Assembly (NCBI GenBank): GCA_964035545.1 | Contig: OZ037766.1 | Span: 5,805,722 to 5,869,721 of the forward strand | Origin: Bugula neritina | Taxonomy: Eukaryota > Bryozoa > Gymnolaemata > Cheilostomatida > Bugulidae | DNA length: 64,000 bases | Direction: 5' to 3' | In this document: positions 24,360-37,700 of the stretch, piece by piece | Position numbering within the stretch: the first letter of the stretch is position 1 | Layout: each line of letters starts with the position of its first letter | Made by a program: the position numbers and the translations under genes | The notes under the pieces: model-generated | What the model saw: the letters and a program-made list of their open reading frames with translations, nothing else | Database searches by the model: none | Told to the model about the DNA's origin: nothing

Positions 24360-25500
24360 CTCCCCCACGGCAAATGGGTGAGTTGTAGGGAAGTTGTACT
24401 TCAACTTGGTCTTGTAGTCTTGACTTTAAGCTTAAGAATAAGAATAAGTTTACTTTTAGTCCTGTAAAAGCTAAGCCTAATACTTAATACTAATAGTAAT
24501 ATTAATATACAATAGTATTACTATTACTATTAGTAATATTAATAGACATAGTAATAGTAATGCTAAGTCTAATAGTAATACTGATAGTGATAGTAAATTA
24601 TGTGATACTAATACTAATAATAATAGTAATATTACTACTAGTAGTACTAGCAGTAGTAATAATAGTATTATATTTATAATAATTAATGATTATATAATAT
24701 TCATATCTATTCATATTGATAGCTTTTAAAATTGTAACTGTAAGCTCCGACACTTGTAGTTATTTCTATTAGTTAATGGCAGTCCTAACACTGAAAGTCC
24801 ACGTAGACTTCCAAGTACTCTCTGATCTAGTCATTAAATCCATTAGCCATAGGTAAATTTACTGTTAGCATTACACTGTTACTATTAGTACAACTATTAG
24901 CTTTAAGCTACTGTTACTTTTAGTTTTAGGCTTAGTCAATCATGAGCACAATCTCACTATGAGTTTGAGTTACAATATGAATATCAAATTCAATGTGATT
25001 ATGAGAAAATTGAAATGGCTTGAATCGATAGTATTAGTTATAAATTATTATTGTAATAGTTATAGTGATTTCCGGTGGCTGTAAATTAGAGTGTTGGGGT
25101 ATATGACTAATTCTACTAAGTCTGACTCATATTGCTGACACTAACACAGTCAGATAACTTGTGAGCACTAGTAAGTGAAATTGTGCATTGTACTTTATAA
25201 TAAGTAGGTCTTACTTGCCATTGCAATAATAATTCTCACATTTGTCAAGTGAAAGTACTATGCTTAGGTATTATCCACACCCTAAACTCAGTAAATACAG
25301 CAGATAAGTAACAACTGATAGTCTAACACTCTGAGTATGATTAAATGTAACCTGTCAGTGTTAGACATTGAGTATAACTATAAGTATTAGTAATAGTTTT
25401 AGCTGTACTTCAAGTATTAGTTATATTGTTTTAAGTATCAATTTAATTAATACTTAAAACCCATAATCACTATGACTAACTTTGATTTAGGGATTAGTAT
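24360..25500. repeat. AGT/AAT low-complexity island
   Basis: Densest at 24.46-24.70 kb, with AATAGTAAT, ACTAATAAT and AGTAGTACTAG strings in both orientations; more diluted to about 25.5 kb. It has the same drifting-triplet texture as the islands at 16.5 and 48 kb. Confidence 0.75.
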
Positions 25501-26965
25501 TTTATTTACCTGATCAACGTCTATTCAAATTGATAAAAGTTGTAAAAGTAGAACTAAATAACCGTGTTCATTAGTCAGTAACTCAACGCAACTTAGCAAG
25601 GGTCATTATTTTTGCAATTACTCATACTAGTGAATTTGGTAAACCTGAAAGTGAAAAGTACTACTACCAGCTACCTTCATAGTAATATCACTGCAATAAT
25701 GACAATAGTAATAATGATGATGAAAAGCAAAATAGTAAACACAACTCTGAAATACCAATTCTAAAGTATTTGGTGTATAATCTATGTGGTGTGTTTTTCA
25801 TTATTGCTGAATTAGGAAAAATCTGTACTTCGTGCTCATTCACATATTTTCTATTATCTCAACTACTGTTGAAAATTTGCTGTACAAAACTTGCCTTTTT
25901 TTACAATTAAAACACAATTTGTCCATGCTAATAATTATGTTAGTGACTACATTGTGAGATTGTTGCCTTCATTACATTTGTAAGCAGTTGTCAGTTCATA
26001 TAATTATAAGTGTTTTCTTTTGTATGTGCTGCTGATCTACAGTAAGTTACTCAACGCTGACTCTATAACATTGCTTGTGCTAATATTTTGTCTGCTGCAA
26101 AGGTATGTTTGCTAACTCACCCACATTCCTTACTCTGTTAAGCTGCATTTATAATTTTCTTTTTTCTGGTTGTCATGGCAACTAACAAGCTATTGGTGCA
26201 ATGTGATCAATATGCTGTTTTACCATAGACATAAAATTTGCTAATCAGTTGTTGCTTAATGTAAATTACAAGATGTTATCCTTGTATATTAATGTCTCCT
26301 TGATGAGTAAAATAGCAATTATAATTCAGTTTGAGTCACCCTATAAGCCTACAAATCACTCCAATGATTGTAAAGTTTACTACGTGGCTACAATTTTAGT
26401 GACTTAGTTTTGTAGTCATCACTGTGAGAAAAATGTTAGATTTCTCAACAAAACTTGGTATAATTTGGTGGTTGATTTTTTTAGTTCTTTACTGGATCCA
26501 TAATAATTTGTTTGCAGCTATGCTCTTGCTGTTTGACTATGGCTGCTACACGTTCATGTTGATAAATCTTGCCTGCTTAACTACCCTAGGATATTTTTCA
26601 GACTAAATACTATTAAGCATGCCAATAAAATTTATTCAACCACAGTTATGTAGCAAATGGGAAAGTTATTCTAGCCAAATGATATACCTTCACCTAGCTC
26701 TTCACCAAGTTGACACATACTTACCTATCAATCATAATTCCGTTGGAAAAAATTTAGGAATTTCAGGCACAATTTTAATTATAAAAATGTAAAGATTTAT
26801 GAATGAATTCGAAGTTCTGATACGTATGTGAGTCTATCACATAAATAACTTCACAGTCACTGGAAGCTATGGTACTCTTCATATTTAGACCATTGATTGT
26901 ACATATCTGTCTACGATAGTTGAATTCTTCATTGCTGGACAGTAGGCTACATGTGTATTGAAGGT

Positions 26966-26979
26966 GGGGGGGGGGGGGG
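26966..26979 (+). repeat. 14-base G homopolymer
   Basis: An uninterrupted G run in an AT-rich setting, likely unstable and prone to assembly error. Confidence 0.9.
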
Positions 26980-29861
26980 AGATGAACTACTTTACCCTTT
27001 TATTGTAATACCAATCAGTTTGTATTCAGTTGTACTGTGTCATTTCAGCCCTATAAATGTTACTAAATTTGGTGCACTGTAAAATATAAAGTTTCTATCC
27101 CTTATTTATCCACTGTTGCAGTATTCAGCCTATTTTAATCTTCTGTTTTTAATTTTGATTTATCTTGAAAGCTTTAAGCTACTAGTCGAGAGTTTTTACT
27201 GGTAGGTTTGTCTTTACTCTATCCTGTGATGTGCTGCATTATACTTGATAGTCATTTGTTAAACAACACTGTACTACACGAACACAAGTCATGTAGAACC
27301 ATTCTAAGTAGAGTCCTATGTAGAAGGTTATCCAAACTAATATCTTGTCATAGTCGCTGCAGGCTGTATGATTCAATACCTAAGCATTTTATTCTAACAA
27401 TTGTAATACGAATCTGTACCAGCATTTCATTGTAAGAATATAGCCTATGTATTGAGTTATTCACAGTAATGAACTGTCACGGCTTGTGGCATGTTGCTGG
27501 TAGGTCTATTGATGTGCACACTGTAAACATTCTCTGAACATTATAACATAGGAAGTTGTCATCCCTGGGCATACTGGTCACTTTTGTTACTGTAGTTGTT
27601 TGCGGATTGTGGGTGTTTAAAGCTATTTGTGTATGTTGCATGTAAAAATCGCTTTAAACTAATTTGTGTTTACACTGAAATATAACATTCTATGTTAGTA
27701 TTTCCTCATATATATTATTTTCAGCCATGCATTAGGTGATGGAGAAGATAATATGCTGGTTGTGAGGTTTAAACCCTCACACCGTTTATCTCAGATTGTT
27801 TATTGTATGCTTGCTTCATTGCATGTCCTTTGACATGTAAACTTGAAAATATTGCTGTGACAGTTGCTGTGACAGTTGCTGTGACTTGGTCAGCATGTTT
27901 AGCAAATGCCTACTGGTAATAGTAGAAAACACTAGATTTATCATAAATAGTACAATTCAAAAATAGTTTGATTTCGCTTGCGCTGCAACAGCTGTGCATG
28001 CCAACAAGTTATGGCCTAATTTATTCCAAATGCATGTTTTGTTACATTGTTTCAGGCCGTGTGCCACTTTTTCAGTCCACTTTAATTTTGTTGTGCATAA
28101 AATCAGAGGAACCATCATTGATTAGTTTTGTGAAGTACTATGCTCACTGTAAACTTCACGTAAGATGCAGCTTCAGTGTAGTGACTAGATTTGTACCATC
28201 TGCAGATTTGGTCAAGCTGTGAACATTTTCCTAGTTTCTCTGTTGAATCTAACAAAAGTATGACGTGGTATTGCATTTGCATCTGTTCTGTTTTCCTCAA
28301 TCTCTGTCTGCTAGTTAAAGCCTTGGAAAAATCTTCAAATATTGAGAAACTGTTTTTAGCACCTGATTTGCCGGTGGAGTGGTGGAAAATTGAGTCTCTT
28401 CTAACTAGAAATGTAGCAAAAGAAGTTATGATCTCTTGAGCACTTTCTGATTTGAGTCTGAAACCTTCATTAATACTAGTAGCTGGTAACTTGTTGGATG
28501 GATGGCTAGATTTGTGCCTATTTTTAGTTATAATGTATTTTCCGGTAGCTGATATACAGCTAAGTAATGTCAGACAGATTAAACTAGATTATTATGTTGT
28601 CCCCAACTGTAGACTCCATGCTTGATGCATCTTCAGGGTATTAAATATATTTATATTTATATTTTGTATCCAAGCAAATAGTTGGCATATTTGTTGTTAG
28701 TTTGGAAGGTTTTTGGAGCAACTCAACTGTCTAAACTCAATTTCTGACATTCCTTTTCCAGCCATCTTGCTTTATAATGATTTATAGATTGGAACATTTC
28801 AGTGGAACACACAATCGCATTCAGAAATCAACATCTTGCTTGCCAAAATGTGTGTATTTAATAAGAATAAAAAACTTGTTTACAGCCAGTCTTGTAAAAA
28901 GATACTATGCTGGTCTTAGTGTAAGTGCATTATACCCAAATTGATCATGTGCTAAACCTCCCCATATAGACAGGTGTTAGCATGACAGTCATAGCTGATT
29001 ATGCAACTCTACAGTTGAAGTGTTGCATAATCAGAGGTGTATTAGGTTTTTTCTATTCAAAATATACCTGTTATTTTCAATGCCATGATTCACAGCTCTG
29101 CCAACATGTATATACTAAAGTTATCATTCAATCAGAATATCTACGTTTAACTGGGAGTTATCTGTTCACAACGTGCCACCTTGCAAAGGTGCTTAACCCG
29201 ATGCCATAATAGCATGTTCCTATAGAATCGCGCGATTGGAGGGATTATTATATCTCCTGCAAGTCGTTACATCAAAGCTGCACCTTGTGACAACAAATCT
29301 TGTAGAAGTTGTTGCAATTTTGAACTTGAATTTCAAAGGTTAATTGTTGCAATGCGTGTCACAGTAACAAGATAATGATGAAGAGACAGTTTCATGATGA
29401 GAATAAAAGATAGGCTTTATTATATTATAGAGATATAACATTTCCTGTAGGTCTTTGGAACTCTGCAAAACTCGTTTAATTATGACGAGGCTTATTATAT
29501 AGTAGAGTGGTTATAGTAGCGCCATAGTAGAAAGTGTTTACTGGAGATAAGCTGTGTATTTTGGGATGCTGTAACCACAGAGATTCAGTGATTGACTGAC
29601 AGGCTCTGGAGTGTCAATACTGAAAGCCGGAGCTCTGTTTATCTATCTATCTGTGCTGCTATCTGATGACCAGATTGGCTACAAAACCTCACCAGCACTC
29701 TTAGATGAGATACCTCCACGAGTTGCTGCTGGGAATTCATTCATTCATTGAGCCAGTAAAGTTTAGCTGCAGGCAAACTGTTAGATTCCGGCGTAGTTTC
29801 TACTATTTGGACTATAAACTACTGTTCTTGTGGAGTTGGTAAAAGTTGATTTGGTGAGAGC

Positions 29862-29960
29862 ATGAAGCGAGGACTTAGGGTGTCTACAAGTCTTGAAGAA
29901 AATGGCAGAAATATTGGGATCGGCAGCGGTATTGCTTTGAGTTCATCTTTTCGAGATAAA
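29862..29960 (+). CDS. candidate alternative first exon of the septin gene
   Basis: The exon has 33 codons from an ATG at 29862 to an AAA|GTAGGT donor, phase 0, so it joins directly to the septin exon at 34323. The encoded N-terminus is basic, then Gly/Ser-rich (MKRGLRVSTSL, GIGSGIALSSS). It has no similarity to the other first exon at 31718. Animal septin genes commonly use several first exons with unrelated N-termini, so this is plausible. There is no transcript evidence, and the donor is moderate. Confidence 0.4.
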
Positions 29961-30748
29961 GTAGGTGGGCTAATTCAACTATTGATACCGGTAATGATAC
30001 CTACAGTTATACACTAACTCACATATCAAAATGATTACTGTTGCCCTCTTTCATTCTTGTCTGTTTGATTGGGCAGCCTTTTACACTGAAACTATCAGTA
30101 TACGGACCACACTACAGGTGACTGCTCACCTACTCTGAAATTTAACCAAAAAAAAGCAATAAACTCACTGAAGAAATGGTTTTGATTTTTGGGATTAATG
30201 TTTAAGTTTTCAAACTATTGCAACAATTTGAGCGGTGGATTTTCTCTATTCAAGTAGATTGACGGGAAGTATGGAATGTTATGATTAATAGTCATTGAGT
30301 AAACTACCACAACCTCCTCTCCAATATTTTATATTTCTATTTTTCCTATATTCATCAAGCTTTATGTTTACCTGCTCAAGTTTGGTAACATTAAATGTAA
30401 TGCCCATTTCCTGTTTCCCAAAGCAAAGCAAGAGCTATAAGCTAAAAGCAGTACAAGTTGCTCATTATTTCGCTTTCTCTGATTGAATTTGCTCCGAACA
30501 TAAATACATTTCAAAATTGAAATTGAAAATTTGCTTGAACATTTTGAGCTTACAGGTATAGAGGAAATTTTAATGTCACTGAAAAGTGTGAAAGTGGAGT
30601 AATATTTTCAGGCAGGTTGCCTCACATCATTTCAAAGCGTTTGTAATCTTGTGGAAATGTCCTGTTGCCAAAATTAGTTGCCAAAGGTTGCTCAACCAGC
30701 ATTCCTACCGTAAATATAGCTGCAGGTATTAACTGAGAATATGCTAAC

Positions 30749-30919
30749 ATGCAGGCAGTGACAAGCTGCTATATCAACCCGCTAGTGTTCAGAGAGAGGA
30801 GAGGATCAAAGGCTGTTTTTACTCTGCTGCCAGAGAATCAGCTGGCAACTGCCGTTAACTTAGTGTTACAGCACTATAATAATGAGAACAGCACCTACAG
30901 TAGCTGCCCTATGGTATAA
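30749..30919 (+). CDS. possible short exon or 56-codon ORF
   Basis: An open frame begins ATGCAG and ends TAA at 30917. It is visibly richer in G+C than its surroundings. A possible exon runs from the acceptor TGCAG|GCAGTG (exon base 30755) to ATG|GTATAA (last exon base 30913). The product (CYINPLVFRERRGSK, LLPENQLATAVNLVLQHY) matches nothing I recognise. It could be another alternative exon of the septin locus or a chance frame. Confidence 0.25.
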   Translation: MQAVTSCYINPLVFRERRGSKAVFTLLPENQLATAVNLVLQHYNNENSTYSSCPMV

Positions 30920-31454
30920 TACAGACTACCTGTGGAAATAAAATTTAATAATCTTTTGGCCAGAGCTTGAATACTTGTAGAAAAAAAGTTTTAATAAAAG
31001 AATGTAGTCACATCTACGTAGTCGAACTTTGTGGAGTTTTATATATTCATACTTGATGAAAATATAGGCATTTTGAAGTTGTAGTTTATCTCATATTTCA
31101 AAGTAAAACCCAGTTACTATTGTGATTCGTTGTACTAAATTTCGACTTTTCAGTAACAAGTGTTCTTGGTTTTAGGATTAGTTATTTTTGGGGTTATCTG
31201 CCCCTGATAAAACTAAGCCTTATAGTAGCGGAACTAAATTTGGAGTTGCTCCACCTCTGTATATTGCATAGCTGCTTTGCTTTGCACTTATTCAATACAA
31301 ATGGAATAGAGATTTTTCTAAACATTTCCCCACTTATACTCCATAAAGCCACTGCTTTGTAGTGTTTAAATCGATTCTTGATCACTCTTAATGAAGGATA
31401 CAATAATATGGGTTTATATGCTAAGTAAAAGGAGTTGTTTCCTTTTTGTTTGGT

Positions 31455-31460
31455 GGGCGG
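31455..31460 (+). promoter_or_regulatory. GC box upstream of the proximal septin first exon
   Basis: GGGCGG, rare in this AT-rich sequence, lies 258 bp before the ATG at 31718. It may mark the proximal promoter. Confidence 0.3.
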
Positions 31461-31717
31461 AGCCTATTGAACCGTCTGAAAGAGAATAATTATGTGGGTC
31501 AAGTGAGATTGTTGATATATCAATCATCAATAATATTGCCTGTCGACTAGCATTCCTCGTACGCACATACTTGAAACAACGGTTCCATCGCTCGACTCAT
31601 TGTAGATTATATTGTTTTATTGCTAGCAATTACTTATCTCCTTCAACTCATTGTGTTTTCAAGTTGTTCATACTTTCTGAATTATAATCGTGAAGTGAGG
31701 TCTGTTTTTGCCAAAAC

Positions 31718-34700
31718 ATGGCTAGCGCAAGTAAGCGATTAAACGAGAAATTAGCAAAGTATAACCACATCTATGACGAAGAAGATCAGAGTAAAGAGCA
31801 GCCAGAAGATAAACCCACATCGAATGGAGATGCTGAACCAACGGAGCCAGCTGCCTCTAGTAACTCAAATGAAAACAACAATGTAAATGAACCAGAGAGG
31901 GTACCGGTTAAAAAAATAATGGAAAATGTAAGTGTGCGTGTAAATGGCAGTGCATCGGGTGAAGAAAGCATGCATAAAGGTTCTAATGGCGTTGGTGACG
32001 GTGTGGTAACAAAATCTAGTAACCCCGCAAACCGTGCTGCCATGTCTGATCATGTAAGTTTTGCTACTTCCAAATACATAAGTTTTTAGGTTTTTTCTCT
32101 TTGTTGGTTTCCCTTTTCTGTTCAGTGCTGCTGGTGGTGTTGTGGTGTGGGTTGGCTCCGTCTTGTCTTTTGCTCTGTCTGACTGTAAACTTTGTCTCAG
32201 GATGAATATATTCTGTCTGAAAACATTCTGCATTGATTTGGGATATACTGTAGGTAGTTCAGTAACAAGTTATCTAGTATGTTGCTGTATACATCTAACA
32301 AAGTTTTACTGTACATAGTACAGCATAGAGCAATGCAAAGTAGGCCACCTATTGCTCGAGTATTTAATACTTTAATATACCAGGTTTTAGCAGCGTTGGA
32401 AAATTTCACGTTCTGAATTTTTCAAGACTGAGTTTCTAGTTTTCTGATACAGAAATCATAGTTCCCAGTCCGTTAACTCTTACCTTAATTGCAGTTTGGA
32501 ACAAATCTCATTTTTCAAATGAATACATTCAGATGGGTGAGACTAGATGGAGCATTATGGATTTATTAAACATAACTTGCAGTTGGTTCTATTCCATTAG
32601 CAAAGGTTGCTATTGCAGCTGCACACTGACAGTATACTTACTGCAAGCTACTGTATCTACCAAATTAACCTTTCTATACATGTTACTCAGTTAGCCAAGG
32701 TTTGGGTTTGAGTGAAAAATAAAAGAAATGACTGCCAAATCAATACTATAGTAGAACTCATTAATATTTATCAGTTTTGATTTCAAAGCTGTTTGCTGAC
32801 ACCATCAGATTTCCTGTCTATTAGATTTATGTGTTGTAACTTTTCCATGAGGGTTATCTAGAGATGTTTAGTTATAGTTGGAGGGGTGAATAATTCTCCT
32901 GGCACTCAAATCATCACTCAAAACAGCTGCCTTTTCTTATCATAGGGTTTATTTTTAAGTTTATTGGCAGTAACTCAATAATTTGCTCATTATAATGGGT
33001 ACCTATCAATCAACTTATTTCCACAAACTTTTACACGAAGGAGTATGGAAAGCCCCTTAGTTTTTGAGAGCTTGTTTATTCTAGTTGTACTCAAAACAGC
33101 AATCTAACATACAAGTTTCCTAGATAGACTGGCATTTTAGTACAACAACTAAATTACTCACAAATTGTGTAATTGATTATTTGAATAGGCTGTTTAATCA
33201 CTTTGTTGCCATAGTAACACCCAAATAGACATCGTGATTTTATGAAAGAATGCCTAATCAGGTTGACACTTCAAAACTCAACAATATGGTAATAAATAAT
33301 TGAACCTTTGTAGAAAGTCAGGCTACAGTAAGTTTTATGCAAATATTAGAAAACTCCAGAATTGTACCTGGCAAAAGCAATCTTCTATTGAATTGCTTGG
33401 AGCATTCAGCATTTACTAGCAACCAGCAATTTCTTCTACTAATTGAACTACTCCTGCACTATACCAGAGCTTCCTAACAGCTAGCCCAGCAGATAACATT
33501 TTTTTAACAGCTACGCTAAGCTTGATTAACACGCAGGGGCTCCTTAGTGGTCACATCCAAATTGAATTAATTAGTTGGATTGCCATTAATTATCCAATTG
33601 ACATTTCACTTCTCTTTCCAGATACTGTACATTTAGGCCTTATTTACACTATGCTACTCATTTCTCACTAGCATTGGTGTTGACTTACTATTTCATTTGA
33701 TTCTACCCATTCAGAAAAAAACTTGACAGAAATTTAAAGCTCAATTTCTCACTGGAGAGCCTGTCTTGTTCACAGAGTAATTAGTGTTGGTGTTTTGCTT
33801 CGCTAGTTTGAGTTGTTAGGATTTTGTGTAAAATACCACAGCAGCGCAACCAGTGTTGTTATTACCAGGTGACAGTTCAGTAATATTTTGGGGCAAGTAA
33901 ATGATATGTAATGAATTTCTCACCCTTCACTTCTCACTATCATAACATATGTGTTGCCTATACAAACACTCTGTGGTTGGTGAAGACCCTCCCAGCTGCC
34001 TAATCAGATAGGACTAGATTAACCTTGCTGCCGCAGTGAGTAGAGCCACATCTCAGTAAGAGTACTGCTAGTAGTTGTATAGCAGTGAAGTTCTGCTCCA
34101 TGATGACAGGTTCTGTCAGTTGTTTGGAGAGATGCCATTTCCGTCACACGTATGATCTGATTCATCTAAAGTCTAAACCAACGCAGATATTCAGATTCAT
34201 GAGTGTTTTAAAATCCCTTTTGAAAATATCTAACTTCCTGTTGCATAACTCATTCCGTTTCAGCAACTCTTGGAATTGCATGGTTGGCTGGAAATAAGAC
34301 TGACTGTGGGTTTATAATGTAGATAAACAAGAGAGAAGCTTTTCTGAAAGGTGGAGACGCACCAGCTGGCAAGTTTGAAGCTCCATCTACAAAATTTGAC
34401 ATCTCTCTCAGAGAGCGAGATGGAAAAGCAGAGAAAATAGAGAAGCCAGCCTCGTTTCTACACAAACCTGCAGCAGGTGCAGCTGGCTCAGGTGATGGAG
34501 GTCACAAGCCTGTGTCCCGCTCAGATTCCTCCAAGTCCCTGGCTGGGTATGTCGGCTTTGCTAACCTCCCCAACCAAGTCTACAGAAAATCGGTGAAAAG
34601 AGGCTTTGAATTCACTCTGATGTTTGCAGGCAAGTCTTTTACTTCTCTATCACCCACAGCTGTGTGCCCAGAGCAGTAACACCAATGACCTCTAAACTGT

Positions 34701-37700
34701 TGCACCTTCAAAATGACTTATAATCACTGGTAACTAATACTTAACTCTGACTTTGTGACTCTAAGCTGCTTCAACTCTACGGAAAAGCTATAAATTATCA
34801 CTTAATGTGGACATAATGCATTTTTTATTAAGTTAAGACAAATCTTTGTCTAAGAAAGTTGCAACCTTGGCTAATTTTTAGAGCCGAGAATAAATATGAT
34901 TGATGTTTGTCACAGAAAAGCTGTAGTCTGCAAAGACAACTAGGTTGTTTTCTAAGTTAATCTCACATCTCCCTTTGCCTGCACCACGTAGTCACTGGCC
35001 TATCTTTTTGTAAAATAATTGGAATACTTTCAGTACAACTCCAAACTCTGCCGCTCTTTCTCTTAATCTCCTATTTAACAGTCATTGCTCTTTCCAGCCC
35101 ACCTCTTTCTAACTCGCCTCTTTTAAGCTCAGCTCTTTCTAGCTCAGCTCCCTCTGGCACAACTTTTTCTGGCATAAATGCTAGCACTTCAGTTTGAAAT
35201 TCACATCTAGCCATCTTGGGGTGTTACCAAAAAGTTGTCTTGGTTAAGAAAATGTGAGAGTGTAAGATTATGTAGTCTACTCCTATCTAGCTATAACTCT
35301 CTGTATAACATTAACTCATGTGAGAAATTGTCTTCTCTGTTCTTTCCAATATTCTTTTTATATTTAGAAGTGGATTTGTAGATCAGAGAATCTCAATAAC
35401 TCGTTTTAAAGAATAAATAGAAATGGGAACATTGAGTGCCTTTCAGTACTTATCAGGATTTCTACTACCCTCTGTATTCCAAAGGTCATCCTTTCTACTC
35501 GCACAGGATGAAGCTATAAAGACAGCCTGTTGCCTGGTCCTCCAAGACCACACCATTACCTAATGAATGCACTTACTTATTCTATCAACAAATTAGCACT
35601 CAATTTCATTCCTTTTCATCCTATTCAATCGGCTGCTTTCATCAAACTCACTTGAAGAGTGAATGTGTCCATTCATTCACACTTTCCGATATTAAACTCA
35701 TTCATGGAGCTTGTACTACACATTGTCAGCCTCTGTTACTATTATTAATCACAGTGTTTACTTGCAACAATTTGTGAGAAGGTTGTTGTGTTTTAATCTC
35801 CCTCAGCAAGCTTTGAGCATCCATATATTTCTCCCCAGCCCCTTGAATGTAGAAGTTCAATCAGCTTTGTGGCTTTCTTTAAATAAATTATAATGCAGTT
35901 TTCTATTGCAAAGTTCACCCTAGTCCTGTGACACACTTCGTGTACTGAAATAGTAAAAACTTCTCATATCACTCATAGTTCTGATAGAGGAAGTATGTGA
36001 GAGATGGCTGGTCACACCCTGGTAATGGGATTAGCGTACCATTAATTTCATGATATTATGCTTGTAGCACTTCATGTTAACATTCTACAAGTATTTCCTC
36101 TGAATGGTGACAGCGTACTACAAATACACCTGCCAGCATGTGCAGTGCTTGTAGCACACACAAAATTTATAAAGAAAACTAAAGAACTTAGGCTATAGAT
36201 ACACTTCTACTCCCACCTAGGGTGTAGGTGGAATGAAATGTCATATAACCCAGTCAACCAGAGTAAATGGTGTACACATTTCATTCAGTTTTCATTCCAA
36301 TTCATTTGTGAGATAATTATAATTGACAACTTTCAACAGAAGAGCTTGTCTTTTAGACACATCAAAATCACTATTGCCTTTTCTCACTATATGCAGACCA
36401 TTACTATACATCCTGTAATCAAGTGTGGTGTGGTACTTGTAAATTAGACTGAGTGTGTTTGATTGCAGGTGAATCTGGACTCGGTAAATCTACGATGATA
36501 AACTCTCTCTTCCTCTCTGAGCTCTACAATGACCAGCACCCTGGGCCTTCTCATAGGGCACGGAAAACAGTACATGTGAGTATGACAGAAATATATTGTA
36601 TTTATATTATATTATAGCAGTATATTTGATCTTTGTATTATAGTATTGTATTATATTATAACTGTATGTTATATCTTGTATTATATTATACCAGTTTATT
36701 ATATATTATTATATGATAGCAGTATATTATATTATGTTATAGAAGCATATAATACTTTACCTGGAGAATCAGTATAATTATTCTGGCATCTACTTGCCAG
36801 TATCTGAAATCTAAATATCCTCATCTGTTTAGTTTATTCAGTCTGCCACAATAGCATCAAAGTTCAAGTTTTCAGTTCTCTGAACACAACGACAGTGCAG
36901 CAGTTGCTGGATCTACCAACTCTCTCACCTCCAGTCTTGTTTAGATTGTGTTGGTAGTTGGTGGATCTGCCAGCAACTTTGACCTCTTCAGATGTGTTGA
37001 TGAACTGTACTTTTAGCTCTCTATCAGCTCCATGTCCTTGCAAGCAATGTTACTTTTGTAAATTCTACTTTTTCTATCTCTCCATTACTAGTAAAATTTG
37101 CTTCATTTCTAATGTTGTGAGATGCATCTTCAAAGTATGTCTAGTAAGATTGAAAACATGTTCAATCAAATACATTGATGGTGTTTTTTTTCATTCTTAG
37201 CATGTTTTTTCCGACATACTACAGTCCTTCTACTGGAACTGTATCTTTGTTGCTTTTTTCTCCTGTAGGCCACAGTCTACTGACACTCTATGTATGTTAG
37301 GTTTATGTTGTATTGCTGTGATAGTACTTCAGTTTAGAGTATATCTTATGTAGATAAATTCTTCCCAAGTGTTGCTAAAAGAAGGTGGTGTGCAGCTGAA
37401 GCTCACTGTGGTTGACACGCCAGGATTTGGAGATGAAGTGAACAACACAAACTGGTGAGATTTTTAACCTGTAAATTTTGCAGAGTCCTAACCCTTATCA
37501 AGGTTGTGGCCCATCAATTGTTTCAAGTTGAAAACAAAAACAGAATTGAACACTAATCCTACAAGACCTTGGTAGCCTTCTGTGGTGGTATATACAGTTT
37601 CAATTTTCAACTTTTAGTAAATGACTGCATGTATAAAATTTAAAGTAATTCAGATTTGTCTGAAGGTACCTGCAGGTTTTTGAACAAGTTGTAGCATTCA

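Larger units (their letters stand above)
22141..29861. other. long gene-poor interval
   Basis: No multi-exon gene was recognised on either strand. The interval holds a 51-codon membrane-protein-like ORF at 23461, a low-complexity island at 24.36-25.5 kb, a 14-base G tract at 26966-26979 and a threefold 12-bp repeat (TTGCTGTGACAG) near 27850. It may be largely intron if the 21948 exon belongs to the septin locus. Confidence 0.6.

Noticed and set aside
27208-28439. Several plus-strand frames of 75-84 codons
   Set aside because: Hydrophobic or Cys-rich random-looking composition, no splice chain, no family; such lengths occur by chance when about 7% of codons are stops.
31194-31403. Minus-strand 69-codon frame resembling a retroelement fragment
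   Set aside because: No reverse-transcriptase motif could be identified; length is expected by chance in this AT-rich sequence.
31786-32233. Minus-strand frames opposite septin exon 1
   Set aside because: Shadows of the real plus-strand exon at 31718-32053.
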